Assembly (NCBI GenBank): GCA_009823395.1
Contig: CM020504.1
Span: forward strand, 25,880,705-25,944,704
Length of the DNA: 64,000 nucleotides
Source: Thamnaconus septentrionalis
Taxonomy: Eukaryota; Chordata; Actinopteri; Tetraodontiformes; Monacanthidae
Direction of reading: 5' to 3'
Positions within the stretch are counted from its first letter, which is position 1. The number at the start of each line of letters is the position of its first letter. The notes below the pieces were generated by a model. It was given only the letters and a program-made list of their open reading frames with translations. It was not told where the DNA came from and searched no databases. Of the stretch, positions 60,085 through 64,000 are shown one piece after another. Position numbers and translations under genes: made by a program.

Positions 60085-60520
60085 ACCTTGTCAAGGACTG
60101 GAGAGCATTAAGACCAAGACCAGACCAAGACTGAATATATCATAAGGAAAATAACAACAAAACAGAACAAAATGACCAGAATCTTTCTTAAATTCCAGTT
60201 TGCTTCTAACTGGAACAGCAACATCTCTTTTCAACAAGGTGTCTTTCAATCATTTTCTTCAACATTTTGCTGCTTTGCCAACTGTTTTCGACCATTTTCA
60301 AAAAAAAACAACTTTGCAGCTGCAGCTGGATTCTTTTCTCTTATTATCGTGTTATTACAGTGTTGGCTGCGTCTCCACTGGTCTGGATTAAAAAATCCCC
60401 AGTCCGTCCAGTGCCAGACCAAAGACCAGACCCAGTAAAAATGCCTCAGAGTCCGAGACCCAGACCCAGACCCTTAACAAGTGGTCTGGAGACCAAGACC
60501 AACCTCCAAGACTACAACAC
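60085..60520. mobile_element. non-autonomous DNA element, family C, second copy
   Basis: Closely follows the 18288-18790 copy over more than 300 bases and ends 'aagactacaacac', inverse of the family start. Confidence 0.6.
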
Positions 60521-60737
60521 TAAATACAGACGGTGCTGTGAAAGTTTGAGAGATAATTGTCCCAGTCTGAAAACCTTCAGAGATCTGCTGACTAATTCCA
60601 ACATGTCAGACACCAAGTACGTAAAGTCTTTGTGATTTTCTGGCAAACCGATCCTCATACCAGCCAGTAAAATAAGTCCAGGAGAAAAAAAGACTGGCAC
60701 ATTAGAATAAATGGCAAAAATTGGTTTTGGTCTAAAT

Positions 60738-61037
60738 CAGGTGGTGGGAAAACTGCTGGGCCACATTGGGTTCTACAGTGTGCCAGAGGGGGTAGCGGAG
60801 CAGCAGCAGATGGATGGAGTGTTTTCGTGAGCCACCTCATAGGAGGAAACAATCTACCCTGTAGAACACATGTTGCTGTAATGTCAATGGAAAATGAAGC
60901 AAAGCAAAGTTGCAACCAAATTTCTCTTTGACGTCTTTGTTGAAGCTGCAACACTGAAAATTAAACCAATGAAATACAGCTTTTCCCAGTTAGGGCTATT
61001 TAAAAGTAATGAAGGCTGGTGTTAATCTTCAGGATGC

Positions 61038-61090
<53 letters not shown>

Positions 61091-61222
61091 CCACTGTGGC
61101 AGGAAAGACCAGAATGCAGGGAAACTGGTTTATTGATATAGCTTCAAGTTCATCTTAACGGCCGGATTAAAGAGCTTAACGGGCCGTATATGGGCCCCTG
61201 GGCCATAGTTTGCCCATGTCTG
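60738..61222. mobile_element. hAT-like family A element with (ATC)n inside
   Basis: Begins caggtggtgggaaaactgc and ends 'catagtttgcccatgtctg'. Flanks gtctaaat (60730-60737) and gtctgaat (61223-61230) match at seven of eight bases. An ATC run at about 61037-61090 interrupts the body. Confidence 0.85.
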
Positions 61223-61229
61223 GTCTGAA

Positions 61230-62540
61230 TTGTCCTGATAGGTGTAAGTGTGAGTGTGGGCCCGCCCCTGCGACAGACAGACAGGCGAGCGCGCATACAC
61301 ACACACACACGGAATATAAAGCATATTTAACTTCCTGGATTGTTGTTTTCTTTGAATATTAGGCTTGTATTTTTTTTCTTTTTTCTTTTTCTTATTTTAT
61401 TTACAGTGTTTCTGTTTTTTTTTCCTCAAATACAGAACTCAAATCAATTCAATATAGAATAAGTGGTCACTGCAAATGGATGGGTGGATATTTCTCAGCT
61501 AAATCAGAGTGAACAGACTACGTCTAAAACATTTAGTGAGTCTATTACCAACTAATGAGTCATAATTATGAGGAAAGCCTCTAATTAGAAAATGACGTAT
61601 CCTGTCCTAATGATAATCTGAGGCTCCTCTGCAGGTGGCTGTTCATTTGATCAATTTTAATTCCGTTTAAAATGTTTAATTTGAAGAAAGATGTAAAGAA
61701 AAAAAGTCTGTTGTGTTACAGGCTATTTTTTGTTTTGACAAAGTAGATACAGATAAAAAAATATATATATATTTTTTTTTTGTTTGCTTTTTGGGCCAAC
61801 AGCAAACGTTTAAAAGTGAGTAAGAAAATATGAGGCGGAAAAGCAACATTTCATTGAAGAAAATCTGGAAATCAGGGGCAATTAAACAAACAAAGAAACT
61901 ATTCACTTCCGGTTAACATCGTTCAATTTTTCCAATGCTCATTTGGAATTGCAACGACTTGTCTTTCGTTCTCTTTAACATCTCAAAGAAATACTAAAAC
62001 GTTACACTAACAAAATAATAATTTAAAACTTTTTTTCCAGAGGATCTCCTTCTATAGTTAGGCTGTAAATCTTTTCTGTCGCCGCAACAAATCCCTTGAT
62101 TGAGCGACCTTTATGTGACGCGCTCAAATCCTTGTCGTGGCAATAGGCTTCTGCTCCGCTGGCTCAAGACTGCGGGTTAATTATAGACCGCGAGCTTCTT
62201 CTCGGACGGAAACGGGATGCGCGCTGACGTCACAAATCAATCTGCGACGCCCACCGCCACAAAAAAAAAAAAGAAAGACTTATTGCGCTTTCAAATGAGA
62301 CGTTTTCGTGACGTCAAATCGGGTGAACGATGCTAAAACACCTGTTGATGAACTCTTTGCCCTCAGTAATGATCAGTGTAGAGCCTCCAAAAGTGTTTTG
62401 GGTCAAAAAGAAAAGAAAAGAAAAGAATGATTGGCTTTTACTTTGGAGGAACTCTGCTCAAGAGTTGATCCGAAGTGACGGGACGCTGCTGCTTCAGACG
62501 CGGTTTGGCTCTCATGGATTATTTTCTTTAAATAATCTGT
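61230..62540. other. gene-free A/T-rich stretch
   Basis: No exon recognised. It contains poly-T runs near 61370-61430 and 61770-61785, and a CpG-containing patch near 62150-62260 (ttctcggacggaaacggg) that may belong to a promoter. Nothing else supportable. Confidence 0.45.
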
Positions 62541-62554
62541 AAACGCCCCGTGAC

Positions 62555-62755
62555 CCTGAACAGGAATAAGCGGTTATAGAAGATGAATGAATGAATGAAT
62601 CTGTAAACGATCCAACTCTTCATGACATGTAAAAGTCTTAATTATCTTTCTTTCTCTTTGCGCTATTTTTGTCATTAGATAATCTCTCCCAACCTGGGAT
62701 TAATAAAGGTGTTCTATTCTATTCTATTCTATTCTATTCTATTCTATTCTATTGA
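62555..62755 (+). mobile_element. two LINE 3' tails, second with (TTCTA)n
   Basis: 'gtgaccctgaacaggaataagcgg' with gaatgaat ends one tail near 62600. 'cccaacctgggattaataaagg' then runs into about nine 'ttcta' units (62714-62752). Confidence 0.55.
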
Positions 62756-62929
62756 GTGAGGAGGAATTCCATCACCCTCCAGGTTTCCTCCAGGTTTCCT
62801 CCGGCTCTGGCTCACCTGAGTGTGAACGGACAAACTCTTGCTCTTCTTCGTCGTCTTCTTCTTCTTCTTGTCGGTCCGAACATAAAAAACAACAAAAATA
62901 AAAATAAAAATAAAAGCCAATCCCCGGAG

Positions 62930-63180
62930 TTATTTTATGAGTAGTTTGCGGCGTGGCCGTGTCGCGGACTGAGCGCTGGTGAGAGGAGCCCAGAGGCCGC
63001 AGCAGCAGCTCTGCATTGTGGCCGAGAGGGGAACCAGACCGCGGCGACTGGAGCGTTTAGTGGGAGGAAGGACACAGTGACGAGTGAGTGAGGCCGGAAA
63101 CAGCGCCGCCGAGCGGGTGAGGGAGGGTGGAGGTGAGAGGATGAGAGGGTGAGCGGGTGAGGGAGGTCGCTGGGGGAGAC
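62930..63180 (-). promoter_or_regulatory. CpG-rich block, candidate Kv2 promoter or first exon
   Basis: Dense CpG (gcggcgtggccgtgtcgcgg, ccgcggcgactgg, cgccgccgagcgg) in an A/T-rich neighbourhood, 3.2 kb upstream of the Kv2 start on its coding strand. Kv2 needs a non-coding first exon upstream of 59706, and this is the strongest candidate. No direct evidence of transcription direction. Confidence 0.4.
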
Positions 63181-63316
63181 ACTTAGGTTGTGTAATTGGA
63201 TTGAGGCGTCCAGCACCAAGGACAGCTCCGCTCTCCAAAAACCCCAACCTGCGCTGCAGTCCTCGCACCAGCAGGGGGCGACACTCGCAGCGCTGGAGTC
63301 CAGTTTATGTCCAGTG

Positions 63317-63430
63317 CAGGGGTGGGAAAAGACTTGGACTGGACTGGTTGGACCGCAGTGGGTTGTAAACTGTGCCAGGGGGGCAGCGGAGCAGCAGCAG
63401 ATGAATGGAGGGGTTTTGGCGACATCGCGG
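63317..63430. mobile_element. hAT-like family A left-end fragment
   Basis: CAGGGGTGGGAAAAGACTTG followed by 'gtgccaggggggcagcgg' and 'gcagcagcagatgaatgg'. Truncated on the right. Confidence 0.55.
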
Positions 63431-63439
63431 GATATGTAG

Positions 63440-64000
63440 AAATTGAAAGAGTGAAATAATCAAGGAAACTGAGTTTCTGGGAGTCATTGTGGATCATACA
63501 TTTAGCTGGAAGCCACATATAGAATATATTCAACAGAAATAATCTCAATCAATGGCTATCATGTATAAAATGAGGGACCTGTTGAAGAAATGTCTTTGGA
63601 TATTGTAGTTCTCACTTAAAATGCCATATATGTCATATTGTGTTGAGGTTTGGGGAAATACATGGAGAACATATATTGACCCTGTAATTAAACTACAGAA
63701 AGGAGTTATTAGGACAGCTGGGAGAGGCTCCAGCAGACCCCCGTGACCCTGAGCTCGGGGAGAAGCGGGAATGGAAAATGAATGAATGAATGAATAAAAG
63801 AAGAGTTATTAGAATAATAAATCAAGCGCACGATGGTGAAACCACAAATAAATTATTTATAGAGCCAAAGATCTTAAAATTCATTGATGTAATATTGAAA
63901 ACATTAGAAATACTATTTCCAGGAAAGAATGAAAATCTTGCGCTCAGTATTCTAAGTTTTTTAAAGTGAGAGAAAATCAATCCATGTTCAGAGGGTTGAG
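63440..64000 (+). mobile_element. non-LTR retrotransposon reverse transcriptase relic
   Basis: Frame fragments read FLGVIVDHTFSWKPHIEY, then YCVEVWGNTW, then IRIINQAHDGETTNKLF and PKILKFIDVIL, the order expected at the C-terminal end of a LINE reverse transcriptase. In-frame stops and shifts separate them, so the copy is dead. A foreign 91-base piece interrupts it at 63713-63803. It probably continues past the window. Confidence 0.75.

Overview
The window reads as nuclear DNA of a ray-finned (teleost) fish. Genes have many short exons, conserved vertebrate proteins are split by GT-AG introns, and the spaces between are packed with tetranucleotide arrays, minisatellites, hAT-type non-autonomous transposons and decayed LINE tails. 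The species cannot be named from the sequence. All gene names rest on my reading of the translated protein against remembered family features; no database was searched.

Layout, left to right. 1-45: last codons of an unidentified + strand gene. 46-6888: no gene recognised, repeats only. 6896-11140 (+): bucky ball (buc), the germ-plasm/Balbiani-body organiser, in four coding exons. Its last two exons lie in a tandem duplication (about 10104-14012); the second copy has lost the splice acceptor of its final exon. 14582-23370 (-): a glutamate decarboxylase, most like gad3, in 16 exons, facing buc tail to tail and carrying two apparent one-base deletions near its 3' end. 23.8-25.2 kb: a retroelement-derived minisatellite and a hAT element. 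27817-40303 (+): exoc3 (exocyst subunit Sec6) in 15 coding exons, all in phase, giving 748 residues. 41569-42514 (-): the main exon of a beta-1,3-galactosyltransferase, again with one apparent one-base deletion. 44.4 kb: a CpG-rich promoter-like block. 46.3-47.3 kb: two weak membrane/Ig-like fragments. 48217-59539 (-): a Kv2-type potassium channel in two coding exons split by a 9 kb intron full of very long simple repeats and a foldback element. 59.7-64 kb: the probable 5' region of that channel, more hAT copies and a broken LINE reverse transcriptase.

The genes do not form one pathway. Two themes stand out. Buc, the gad3-like gene and the divergent Kv2 channel all look like lineages that mammals lack or keep only in diverged form. 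The repeats leave a readable history: insertions with 8-base target duplications, one with its empty site preserved in the duplicate, and satellites that appear to grow from retroelement tails and MITE interiors. Three coding breaks are all single-base deletions at or beside short runs of one base, so consensus errors must be excluded before calling pseudogenes.
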